This document shows positions 1 to 8,999 of a stretch of 53,712 nt of DNA, piece by piece; positions within the stretch are counted from its first letter, which is position 1, and every line of letters starts with the position of its first letter. A program made the translations under genes and the position numbers. A model generated the notes under the pieces. That model was not told the origin of the DNA and made no database searches. It worked only from the letters and a program-made list of their open reading frames with translations. Source of the DNA: Bolinopsis microptera. Lineage: Eukaryota > Ctenophora > Tentaculata > Lobata > Bolinopsidae. The stretch is from assembly GCF_026151205.1 (NCBI RefSeq), contig NC_087077.1:20425198-20478909 (forward strand), given 5' to 3'.

Positions 1-842
1 TCCACCACTAGGCCCCCCGCCCCCCCACACTATAACGTACACCACCTCTTAGCCCCCCCCCCCACTATAACTTACCACCACTACCCCCCCCCCCCACTAT
101 AACTACCACCACTATCCCCCCCACCAATATAACATATCACCACTACCACCCCCCCCCACTATAACTTATCACCACTATCCCCCCCACACTATAACTTTAC
201 CACCTCTACCCCCCCCCCCCCCCCCACTATAACTTACCACCTCTACCCCCCCCACTATAACTTACCACCACTATCTCCCCCCCCCACTAAACTTTATCAC
301 ACTACAACCCCCCCCCCCACTATAACTTATCACCACTACCCCCCCCCACATAACTTACATAAACTTACCACCTCTAGCCCCCCCCCACTATAACTTACCA
401 CCACTAGCCCCCCCCCCCCCCACTATAACTTACCACCACTAGCCCCCCCCCCCCCCCACTATAACTTACCACCACTAGCCCCCCCCCCCACTATAACTTA
501 CCACCTCTAGCCCCCCCCCCTCTATAACTTACCAACACTAGCCCCCCCCCCCCACTATAACTTACCACCACTAGCCCCCCCCCCCCACTATAACTTACCA
601 CCTCTAGCCCCCCCCCCCCCCACTATAACTTACCACCACTAGTCCCCCCCCACTATAACTTATCACCACTACCCCCCCCCCACTATAACTTATCACCACT
701 AGCCCCCCCCCCCCCACACTATAACTTACCACCTCTAGCCCCCCCCCCCCCCCCCCACTATAACTTACCACCACTAGCCCCCCCCCCCACTATAACTTAC
801 CATCACTAGCCCCCCCCCCCCCCCCCCCCACTATAACTTACC
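1..842. repeat. C-rich minisatellite in SELENOS intron 4, repeating the exon-4 donor
   Basis: About 22 imperfect units of roughly 30-45 bp: a C-run of variable length plus CACTATAACTTACCACCACT. On the minus strand a unit reads ACTAGTGGTG, GTAAGTTATAGT, then a G-run, which is exactly the last bases of SELENOS exon 4 followed by its splice donor. The array therefore looks like tandem duplication of the exon-intron junction. Confidence 0.85.
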
Positions 843-3091
843 ACCACTAGTTCCATGACCCATGAGAGGATTAGAACTGTCCAGTTTGAGCGACTTCTTC
901 TTAGCAGGCTCATTACTAAGTTTACTTCTGTACCCCCCTCCTTTCTTGTGTCTCTCCCAATCCTCTATCTTATCCTGCCTCTGTTGCTCTTCTCGCTGAA
1001 GGAGTTAGCGCTGTTGTTAACTAGGTAATGAACGAGGCTAAATGTAGTTTATTCAACTTAGTTAACATCGTTAAAAGTAAGCGAGCTTAACTTAGTAAAT
1101 AGTATAAAAAGTAGTTTATCTAACTTAGTAAATTATTATATAAAGTAAATGTGTTTAACTAAATATACCTCTCTAATCTTCTCAGCCTCAATAGCAGCAG
1201 CTGCGTCCACCTCAACTTAGTAAATTATTATATAAAGTAAATGTGTTTAACTAAATATACCTCTCTAATCTTCTCAGCCTCTATAGCAGCAGCTGCGTCC
1301 ACCTCAACTTAGTAAATTATTATAAAAAGTAAAAGTGTTTAACTAACTTAGTAAATTATTATATAAAGTAAATGTGTTTAACTAAATATACCTCTCTAAT
1401 CTGCTCAGCCTCTATAGCAGCAGCTGCGTCCACCTCAACTTAGTAAATTAATAAAAAGTAAAAGTGTTTAACTAAATATACCTCTCTAATCTTCTCAGCC
1501 TCTATAGCAGCAGCTGCGTCCACCTCAGCTTAGTAAATTATTATAAAAAGTAAATGTGTTTAACTAAATATACCTCTCTAATCTGCTCAGCCTCTATAGC
1601 AGCAGCTGCGTCCACCTCAACTTAGTAACTTATTATAAAAAGTAAATGTGTTTAACTAAATATACATCTCTAATCTTCTCAGCCTCTATAGCAGCAGCTA
1701 CGTCAACCTCAGCTTAGTAAATTAATAAAAAGTAAAAGTGTTTAACTAAATATACCTCTCTAATCTTCTCAGCCTCAATAGCAGCAGCTACGTCTACCTC
1801 AGCTTAGTAAATTATTATAAAAAGTAAATGTGTTTAACTAAATATACCTCTCTAATCTTCTCAGCCTCTATAGCAGCAGCTGCGTCCACCTCAACTTAGT
1901 AACTTATTATAAAAAGTAAATGTGTTTAACTAAATATACATCTCTAATCTTCTCAGCCTCTATAGCAGCAGCTACGTCTACCTCAGCTTAGTAAATTAAT
2001 AAAAAGTAAAAGTGTTTAACTAAATATACCTCTCTAATCTTCTCAGCCTCAATAGCAGCAGCTACGTCTACCTCAGCTTGTAGCTTCTCACGAGCTCTCC
2101 TCATAGCTTCTAACCTATTCATCTGTTCTTCCGGGCCTGGGCATTAGATCATTATAGTCAGGTTACAATCTAGGATACGAGAATTCGCTCTAATATTCAT
2201 TATTTTGATGTAACTGAAACTGAAGCACACATTGGACTTTGAGAAGGTGTACACTTACTTAAGTTAGATTGGACACCATCCCTTTTGCTCTGGACCTTCT
2301 GTTCGAGGTATTCCACTAGTTTCTGATACACATAATAAGTTACAATAGCTCCAATAAGGATAACGTAACCGTGTGTTTCAAACACCGACCAAACTGAAAA
2401 ATCAGGTTAGTTACCTGGTTACCTGGTTACCTGGTTACCTGGTTACCTGGTTACCTGGTTACCTGGTTACCTGGTTACCTGGTTACCTGGTTACCTTACA
2501 GGTTAGTTACAACTTGTGGAAATCTTTACAGCAGTTTATAATTTAATCAACTTTAATCCTAACTGAGCCTAGAAATAAGAAGTTATGTTTGCAACTCTAA
2601 GAGATTACAATAACGATATAATATAGCCGGACTAGTAGCCCCTCTCTAAGAGATTATAATAACGATATAATATAGCCGGACTAGTAGCCCCTCTCTAAGA
2701 GATTATAATAACGATATAATATAGCCGGACTAGTAGTGCAACTCTAAGAGATTATAATAACGATATAATATAGCCGGACTAGTAGCCCCTCTCTAAGAGA
2801 TTATAATAACGATATAATATAGCCGGACTAGTAGTGCAACTCTAAGAGATTATAATAACGATATAATATAGCCGGACTAGTAGCCCCTCTCTAAGAGATT
2901 ATAATAACGATATAATATAGCCGGACTAGTAGTGCAACTCTAAGAGATTACAATAACGATATAATATAGCCCTCACCGTAAGACACAACAGTGGAGAGTA
3001 AGTATGGGTTCTTGTTACTTAGGACTGGGGGGTGTTCCTGGGGGTCGTGGTCTATGATGACGTCATCGTCAGAGAGAACACTCTCAGACAT
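842..3091 (-). CDS. SELENOS: Selenoprotein S (VIMP), four of about five exons, 3' end off window
   Basis: ER-membrane selenoprotein of ERAD (p97/Derlin partner). Minus-strand exons: 3091-2977, 2393-2259, 2136-2030, 995-842, all with GT-AG borders and matching phases (1,1,0,1), giving 170 codons before the edge. Exon 1 has an acidic N-terminus (MSESVLSDDD). Exon 2 has one membrane helix (about residues 46-61) followed by YYVYQKL, matching YVVFQKL of human SELENOS as I recall it. Exon 3 is a charged coiled coil (EEQMNRLEAMRRAREKLQ). Exon 4 carries KIEDWERHKKGGGY and SNPLMG, corresponding to the QKIEMW...GKSY and NPL blocks of the family. The final exon, expected to hold Sec-UGA and a 3'UTR SECIS, must be left of position 1. 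Introns 1, 3 and 4 and the start region are filled with minisatellites. Head-to-head with the Gag-like gene at 3835. Identification is from motif order and length; no database search was possible. Confidence 0.8.
1165..2030. repeat. About 90-115 bp tandem repeat in SELENOS intron 3, repeating the exon-3 end and donor
   Basis: About nine units. Each carries, on the minus strand, a near copy of the last ~45 bases of SELENOS exon 3 (GAGGTGGACGCAGCTGCTGC, then GAGGCTGAGAAGATTAGAGAG in part) followed by the donor GTATAT and AT-rich intron. Spacers vary (AATTATTATATAAAGT or AATTAATAAAAAGT). Two units have GAT for the last GAG. Confidence 0.85.
2411..2497. repeat. 8-bp tandem repeat (ACCTGGTT)n in SELENOS intron 1
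   Basis: About ten perfect 8-bp units lie 20 bp upstream of the exon-2 acceptor. On the gene strand the unit reads AACCAGGT, so each contains CAGGTAAC, a good match to a splice-donor core. Confidence 0.9.
2610..2970. repeat. 49-bp minisatellite in SELENOS intron 1
   Basis: Seven units at a steady 49-bp period, marked by GCCGGACTAG at 2626, 2675, 2724 and so on to 2920. Two alternating spacers occur (TGCAACTCTAAG and CCCCTCTCTAAG). The array starts about 6 bp inside the intron after the exon-1 donor. Confidence 0.9.
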
Positions 3092-3256
3092 GATCCTAGC
3101 AGGATATATAATTAGTAAGAGAGAACACTCTCAGACATGATCCTAGCAGGATATATAATTAGTAAGAGAGAACACTCTCAGACATGATCCTAGCAGGATA
3201 TATTATTAGTAAGAGAGAACACTCTCAGACATGATCCTAGCAGGATATATAATTAG
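3070..3256 (-). repeat. 47-bp tandem repeat duplicating the SELENOS start codon region
   Basis: Four units at 47-bp period. On the minus strand each holds ATTATATATCC, then ATG and the first codons of SELENOS. In the three upstream units the frame runs MSESVLSY and stops at TAA, so three short upstream ORFs precede the true start at 3091. Minus-strand ATGs are at 3091, 3138, 3185 and 3232. Confidence 0.85.
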
Positions 3257-3461
3257 TAATTATCATAATGTCCCTTATTTATTGCGTTAAAGTGTATATA
3301 AACACAAGCTTAATAAGCAAACAATTAGCTACATGATTAGTAGTAGACTGTAAGTAACATGGCTATATATATAATATGGATGTATAGCAGAGATTAGTTG
3401 AAGTAATTTAGAGTTTAACCATAAAGTTGATCCAGACAGGATATATCCCCACATGATACCC

Positions 3462-3513
3462 CCACGTGATGCCCATATAAGGAGTGCAGTGGCCACGTGA
3501 TGCCCATATAAGG
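3462..3513 (+). promoter_or_regulatory. Two E-box + CArG-box repeats between SELENOS and Gag-like gene A
   Basis: Two copies of CACGTGATGCCCATATAAGG, about 31 bp apart. CACGTG is an E-box and CCATATAAGG fits the SRF consensus CC(A/T)6GG exactly. They sit in the 743-bp divergent intergenic region. Function is inferred; the motif is also a dispersed repeat in this window. Confidence 0.5.
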
Positions 3514-3834
3514 AGATCGGTTTCCTGGTCACGTGACCTGTATACCAAATACAGCTCTCCATTTCTGGCAAATGAGTGGTTAAAGAACTTATTGCTTTCG
3601 TGAGTGCAGCTTTACAGCTCGTTTACTCAGCGTGTTTTCAGCTTGTTCTGTAGTAGAACACATGTAGTTTTGGTTTGTAGGAGATGGTTTCTTGAATCAG
3701 ATATTCGACACTAGTAGTATGTAGTAAAGTTACAACACTTTTCAATATATCAGCTCTATATTCCCACAGCTTGAATGTGATTTTACTGAGTAAGATGTTA
3801 AGTTCAAGAAGTTGCCAATGAAACATGTGTTGAC

Positions 3835-5665
3835 ATGGCAACGGAGGAAGTATTCCCAGACGACACTCCAGAACTAGAAGAACAGTTCAAACTACAAGAT
3901 GGAGATGGAATTGTACCGGAATTAAGGAAGCGCGCTTCTTTCGAGCAATTCCAATCATGGCTTCGTGATCTAGGTTTGTACTTTAGTTTTATTATACAAT
4001 AACAATAGTGTGTACAATGAATAATAAAGAAACGCAGAACTAACATTGCAGCAGTTATTTTACTTAACGTTTTATAAACTTCAGAATCGTATTTCAAGTG
4101 TAATCAGGTATATGAGCCTGAGAAAAAGTACTCCATTCTAATGATACATGGGGGACCTTTTCTGAATGAGATAGCAAGAACTAAGAAACTGGCAGAAAGA
4201 GGGGAATACCCTATCTACAAGTTAGTACAAATAAACAGAGCTTATAATTAATGTGTGTTGTTAGAGAGGCGAGTATATGTTTTCCATTGAATGAAAAATA
4301 ACCGTAATTGTATTTTTGAATAAAAATCCTCAAAATGGCCTGAAATATACCTTTCTGAATTCTGAAAGCTGTCATCCCAGAGGCGAAGAGGAACAGATAA
4401 AACGAGATGAGGCAAGAAAACTACGAGACAAGCACAGAAAAGGGACAGTAGATGTCTATGAAGACACAAAGAAGATTTTAGTAGACAACTTCGTTCCAAA
4501 CTCGAATGAAATCGTAGAGAGGATGAAATTCCTAGCAACCGAGCCGAGAATAGGCGAGTCAGATGAAGCCTTCCTTAACAGACTGATTGAGAATTCAATG
4601 TTTTGTGGGTACGATAATGGATACAGGTATATTGAGAGCACGTATGTGCACGTGCAATGTGCAGTGTGCACGTACAGTGTGCAGTGTGCACGTGCAATGT
4701 GCAGTGTGCACGTGCAATGTGCAGTGTGCACGTGCAATGATTCTTGCAACGACATTATGATCGGTTTTGTTGTCACAATATATTATATTGTGTCGACTGT
4801 TTTACATATTGATCGGCTGTATCTTCGGTTGGGATTGTTCAAAACTTGCTTTTAACTTGAATACTATTAGCTTCTTGATCCTTCATGTGACCACGGGTTT
4901 TCTAGTTAATATATAAAGTACCTATACTCTTACTGTTGATTGTTCAGTTCAGAAGATGCTATAGTGGAGCAGCAACTAATACGTCATTAATACGTGACCA
5001 CCAATACGTCATCAATACGTCACTAATACGTCATGTAATCTGTTTCTTCAGTTCAGAAGATGCAATAGTGGAGCAGTTCATGGAGAAATGTATTTGGTGT
5101 AACCTAAAAACCCGACTAGCTTTTGAGTCTAAGTTGACGATAAGTAAGATACTAGAAATAGCAGACGATATGAGCAGGAGAATGCCCCCTGGAGAGGACT
5201 TGCGGTTTCAGATGCCTGGAGAGAGTGAACTGCAAGCATTTCCCATCACCCACTCACTAGAACGAACGGTAACGTTTATGAAGGAGTAAGGGTTTAGTAA
5301 CGTTAAGGGAGAGGTGATGAGGCAACAATATATCCTTTATTCTTTTATTAAAAGTTTGTTAGAAAAACTAAATTATATTTCCTAAAATACTCGAAGAACC
5401 TGTTAATGTCAAAGCAGGTGATGGTACAGTTAATAACTGTACTGACAAAGCATATTTTCAGAAAGGAAACATATACAAGCCATACAAGCTGCAAGATTTC
5501 TATGATAAAAACAGTGTGGAGACTGTCCCTGATCCGGAAGTGCCTTGTTTACATTGTGAGACAAAGGGACATGTTCCCCAGTTCTGTATATTGAAGGAAA
5601 AGCACCCAAATAATTTATTAGAGGACTCTGAACCAGAGGACGCTGGACTAGATGACGTCATCTAG
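3835..5665 (+). CDS. Gag-like capsid/zinc-knuckle protein, copy A (five exons, intact)
   Basis: Exons 3835-3973, 4085-4220, 4381-4626, 5052-5268, 5462-5665; phases 1,2,2,0; all GT-AG; 313 codons before TAG. The protein resembles Ty3/gypsy-type Gag: FEQFQSWLRDL..SYFK start of the capsid, GGPFLNEIA, then VDVYEDTKKILVDNFVP and ERMKF, GESDEAFLNRL, CGYDNGYR, DAIVEQFMEKC and LTISKILEIADDM, the order seen in capsid N- and C-lobes. The C-terminal exon has a CCHC knuckle (C275-x2-C278-x4-H283-x4-C288). There is no protease, RT, integrase or LTR nearby, and four introns interrupt it, so domestication is more likely than an active element. Intron 3 contains a partial copy of the start of exon 4 (4945-4975) and two short arrays. 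A likely role would be RNA binding or capsid formation (as in Arc or PNMA), which is inference. Confidence 0.7.
4640..4736. repeat. Tandem repeat of GTGCACGTGCAATGTGCAGT type in Gag-A intron 3
   Basis: Five or so units of about 20 bp built from CACGTGCAATGTGCAGTGTG, right after the exon-3 donor. Absent from the equivalent intron of copy B. Confidence 0.8.
4945..5038 (+). repeat. Partial exon-4 duplication and 11-bp ACGTCA array in Gag-A intron 3
   Basis: TTCAGAAGATGCTATAGTGG (the acceptor-side start of exon 4) occurs at about 4948 and again at the true exon (5052). Between them are repeats of AATACGTCACT or close variants, each with a CRE-like half (ACGTCA). Confidence 0.75.
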
Positions 5666-6027
5666 TGACGTCATCACCATCATATGACTCTAGATGACTT
5701 TGAGAATTTTCAAATCACATTTTTTGGAAATAATTTAGTCAAATACATTTAATTTCATTCTGTACAGAGGTCGGGCATGATATTGTGCCGACACAAAAAG
5801 TAAACGACTACAATACATCAATCACAATGTTCAGAGAATGAATATCAAATTCAAAGCTTTGAATTTGGCATAAAATATCATAGAAATTTGATTTAAAAGT
5901 ACTATACTGATCAGAGTCACAATCCAGGATATTTCTCATTAACATCAGCTCTATTCCCTTAGCTTAAATATGATGTTACTAAGTAAGATGTTAAGTACAA
6001 GAAGTTGCCAATGAAACATGTGTTGAC

Positions 6028-7588
6028 ATGGCAACGGAGGAAATGGTCCCAGACGAGGCTCCAGTGGAGGAACAACTACAAGATGGAGATGGGATTGTAC
6101 CGACATTACAGCAGCCACGTGATGCCCATATAAGGACATTACAGCAGCGCGCTTCTTTAGAGCAATTCCAATCATGGCTTCGTGATCTAGGTTTGTACTT
6201 TGGTTGTGTTATACAAAAGCAATAGTGTGTACAATAAATGATAGAGAAGATATTTTAACTAACCTTGCAGCAGATTATGCAGTAGTTATGTAACTAAACG
6301 TTTTATAAACTTCAGAATCGTATTTGAAGTCTAATCAGATATCTGACCCTAAGAAAAAGTACTCAATTCTAATAACACATGGGGGACCTTTTCTGAATGA
6401 GATAGCAAGAACTAAGAAACTGGCAGAGCTGGAGGAAGACGAATACCCTGTCTTTATGTAAGTACAAATAAACACAAAGCTGAGAATGGCAAGCATATAT
6501 ATATGTTTATCTAGTTATGTTCATTGAATGAAAAACGGCAATGATTGTTTTTTTGAATAAAACATTGTACAACCGGATTTAATCTTCTAAATAACCTTGT
6601 TCTATCTGAATTCTGAAAGCTGTCATCCCAGAGGCGAAGAGGAACAGATAAAACGAGATGAGGCAAGAAAACTACGAGACAAGCACAGAAAAGGGACAGT
6701 AGATGTGTATGAAGAGACAAAGAAGATTTTAGTAGACAACTTCGTTCCAAACTCGAATATGGTGGTAGAAAGAATGAAATTCAGAGCAGTCCAGCCTAAA
6801 ATGGGCGAGTCCCATGCAGCCTTCCTTAACATACTGAGGGAGCATGCGATATATTGTGGGTACGATAATGGATACAGGTAAGGAAAAAGGAAAAATAGAA
6901 ATATTATCATTTATATATAATAGAAATGTCTTTAACGAATATCCTAAAATGTCGATAAAGCGTAGTTCATGTATTAAACCCAACAACCAATACGTCATTA
7001 ATACGTCACTAATACGTCACTAATACGTCATGTAATCTGTTTCTTCAGTGCAGAAGATGCTGTGGTTGAACAGTTCATGGAGAAATGTCCCTGGGGGAAC
7101 CTAAAAAACCGACTAGCTTTTGAGTCTAAAGTGACGATAAGTAAGATACTAGAAATAGCTGAGGACATGAGAAAGAAAATGCCTGCAAAGGACCTGCGGT
7201 TTGACAAGCCTGGAAAGAGTGAACTGTATCAAACATTCCCTAACAAGCACTCACTCGAACCCACGGTAATGTTAAGGGAGTTATTCTGTTATTAAAAGTT
7301 TGTTAAAATTATATTTCGTAAAATACCCAGAAAAATTGGACTCAATGTTAAAGCAGCTTAGCAAGTTCATGGCCAGTTAACGGTAACGTTTATGAAGGAG
7401 TTAATAACTGTCCTTACAAAACGTATTTTCAGAAAGGAGAAATAAACAAACCATACAAGCTGGAAGATTTGTATGATAGAACGAGTTTGGAGAGTGTCCC
7501 TGACCCGGCAGTGCCTTGTTTACACTGTGAGACAAAGGGACACGTTCCCAGGTTCTGCATATTGAAGGACAAGAACCCAAATACTTGA
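6028..7588 (+). CDS. Gag-like capsid/zinc-knuckle protein, copy B (five exons, intact)
   Basis: Tandem paralogue of the gene 2.19 kb upstream. Exons 6028-6190, 6316-6457, 6632-6877, 7049-7265, 7433-7588; the same phases (1,2,2,0); 307 codons before TGA. The zinc knuckle is C285, C288, H293, C298. The copy is diverged at many codons but has no stop or frameshift, which suggests retained coding function in both copies. The 5' flank (GAAGTTGCCAATGAAACATG just before ATG) and part of the 3' flank are duplicated too. Exon 1 differs from copy A by an in-frame 33-bp gain: a 21-bp E-box/CArG motif plus a 12-bp direct repeat (6103-6147). The last exon is shorter and lacks the acidic tail of copy A. 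Confidence 0.7.
6103..6147 (+). mobile_element. 21-bp E-box/CArG insertion flanked by 12-bp direct repeats, in Gag-B exon 1
   Basis: ACATTACAGCAG (6103-6114) and ACATTACAGCAG (6136-6147) flank a 21-bp motif at 6115-6135: C followed by CACGTGATGCCCATATAAGG. Copy A lacks the motif and the second repeat. The 33-bp gain keeps the reading frame and adds 11 codons. Confidence 0.7.
6985..7032 (+). repeat. 11-bp AATACGTCACT array in Gag-B intron 3
   Basis: Four units of the same 11-bp repeat found in copy A, directly upstream of the exon-4 acceptor. Present in both copies, so it predates the duplication or has been kept. Confidence 0.75.
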
Positions 7589-7599
7589 CTAGATGACTA

Positions 7600-8200
7600 G
7601 CTAACTTTGAGGACTTTTAGAGCTGATTTTCAAAATTTGCGTACTTTTGTTTTTGTATTTTTTAAAATAATTGAGTTTAATATTTTTTTGTACGGACATG
7701 ATTTTGTAACGACAAAAAGAGTAAGCAACTATAATACATGTTCCAAGAATGAATATCAAATTTAAAGCTTTGGAGCAAATTTTGGTGAAATTAGCTCCTA
7801 ATGTCTATAATCATAGCTTATGTACAAAATACAATAGCAGGCCATTCAAAAATCGTCATAAAATATTTATTTAAATTTAATTTATAAGTATCAAAAATCA
7901 CCAAGTTAACCTGATCACTGATCAAAGTCACAATTCAAAATATTTCTTGTTAACATTGATAATAATAATAACTTATAATAGTCAAATGTACCAAATGTAC
8001 CTATGTACTAATTTCAACTGCAGAAAAGAACTCTGTATATTAAATATATTAAACTAGAAATTAACTCTGTATTAAACTATGTAAATTTCGGATCATTCAA
8101 CTATAACTATGATTAATAAAAGTAGTAAATTGCGAAATGCTGCTTCATTTGATGCAAATGATATGTAATCATAAGTAAAGTATGTAATCATAAGTAAACA
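7600..8200. other. AT-rich intergenic region, no gene seen
   Basis: The first ~200 bp resembles the 3' flank of Gag copy A (shared GAATATCAAATT and AAAGCTTT), so it belongs to the duplication. The rest is AT-rich with no open frame of note. Confidence 0.5.
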
Positions 8201-8208
8201 TTCAAAGT

Positions 8209-8715
8209 TTACACATCACACAACAAATTCTCGAGATCGTCAGAAATAATCTCAACTAAACTGGGACTGCATCTAATGAGTTCCTCTGATAGTGATTCCA
8301 GGATATCTAAACTTTGCTGGCTTTCAGCAGATCTAGTATGCTCAATTGCTGGGCCATCAGTTTCTGTTCCAGAATCCTCATGATCGTCAGATTGTGCCAA
8401 ACGTTCGAACTCTCTAAATATCTCCTCACTAAGTCTAACAAATGTAGCTCTGGCTTCTGGAGTGCAGAATTCATTCACTTCTGGGGTATGGACAAGGTCA
8501 TTCCGCTGATATAAAATGTTTTTACTGATAATATTTTTGAGCCTTCTATCTAGAGTAGACATTGAGAGTTTTCTGCCGAGCATTGCCTTTTTTGGTCGAT
8601 CACATGGTGAGAAATACGTGTCGAGACATCTATCAATTCGTTTGGCTACGATCACGACAAGCTCTATGTCACTTAACTTGTCGAATTCATCACTATGATT
8701 TTTTATTTCTTCCAT
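8209..8715 (-). CDS. Small protein with HEPN-like Rx4H motif
   Basis: A single-exon frame of 168 codons with an ATG start. The N-terminal ~108 residues are mainly helical by eye (LSDIELVVIVAKRIDRCLDT; RLKNIISKNILYQ), then RNDLVH (R71 to H76), then a further helix (RATFVRLSEEIFREFERL), followed by an acidic, serine-rich tail. R-x4-H followed by a long helix is the signature of HEPN-family RNases (R-N-x-L-V-H in many members). The match is by motif only; a chance occurrence or a non-catalytic HEPN is possible. It sits about 285 bp downstream of PLD6 on the same strand. A 19-bp tandem duplication of the start region creates an overlapping upstream ORF (start at 8734) ending across the main start. 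Confidence 0.45.
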   Translation of the reverse strand: MEEIKNHSDEFDKLSDIELVVIVAKRIDRCLDTYFSPCDRPKKAMLGRKLSMSTLDRRLKNIISKNILYQRNDLVHTPEVNEFCTPEARATFVRLSEEIFREFERLAQSDDHEDSGTETDGPAIEHTRSAESQQSLDILESLSEELIRCSPSLVEIISDDLENLLCDV

Positions 8716-8999
8716 GATTTTTTATTTCTTCCATGTAAACAGTCCCACTACCTAAAATTAAATTGTTAGATTGAGTAAAAATTAGATGATGTTAGGTTTA
8801 ATTTAAATGCTAAAGTTCAATGAAATTGTAACTTAACTCAAATTCCATATTCATAACTAACATTCATACCTAATAAAGTCTAAAGAAAAAGATCAAAAAT
8901 GAACTCAATTTAATGAAAAGTACAGATAAAGTAATAAAAGTACAAATAAAGTATTAATAAAATATAAACAAATAAAAACTCGTCCCAAAGCTGAAATCC

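Noticed and set aside
1165-2030. Cassette exons encoding repeated coiled-coil pieces of SELENOS
   Set aside because: Repeat units lack a convincing acceptor, and the best one would give 47-bp exons that break the frame.
4316-4855. A single 179-codon gene
   Set aside because: It is exon 3 of Gag copy A with intron read on both sides; the paralogue shows the true borders.
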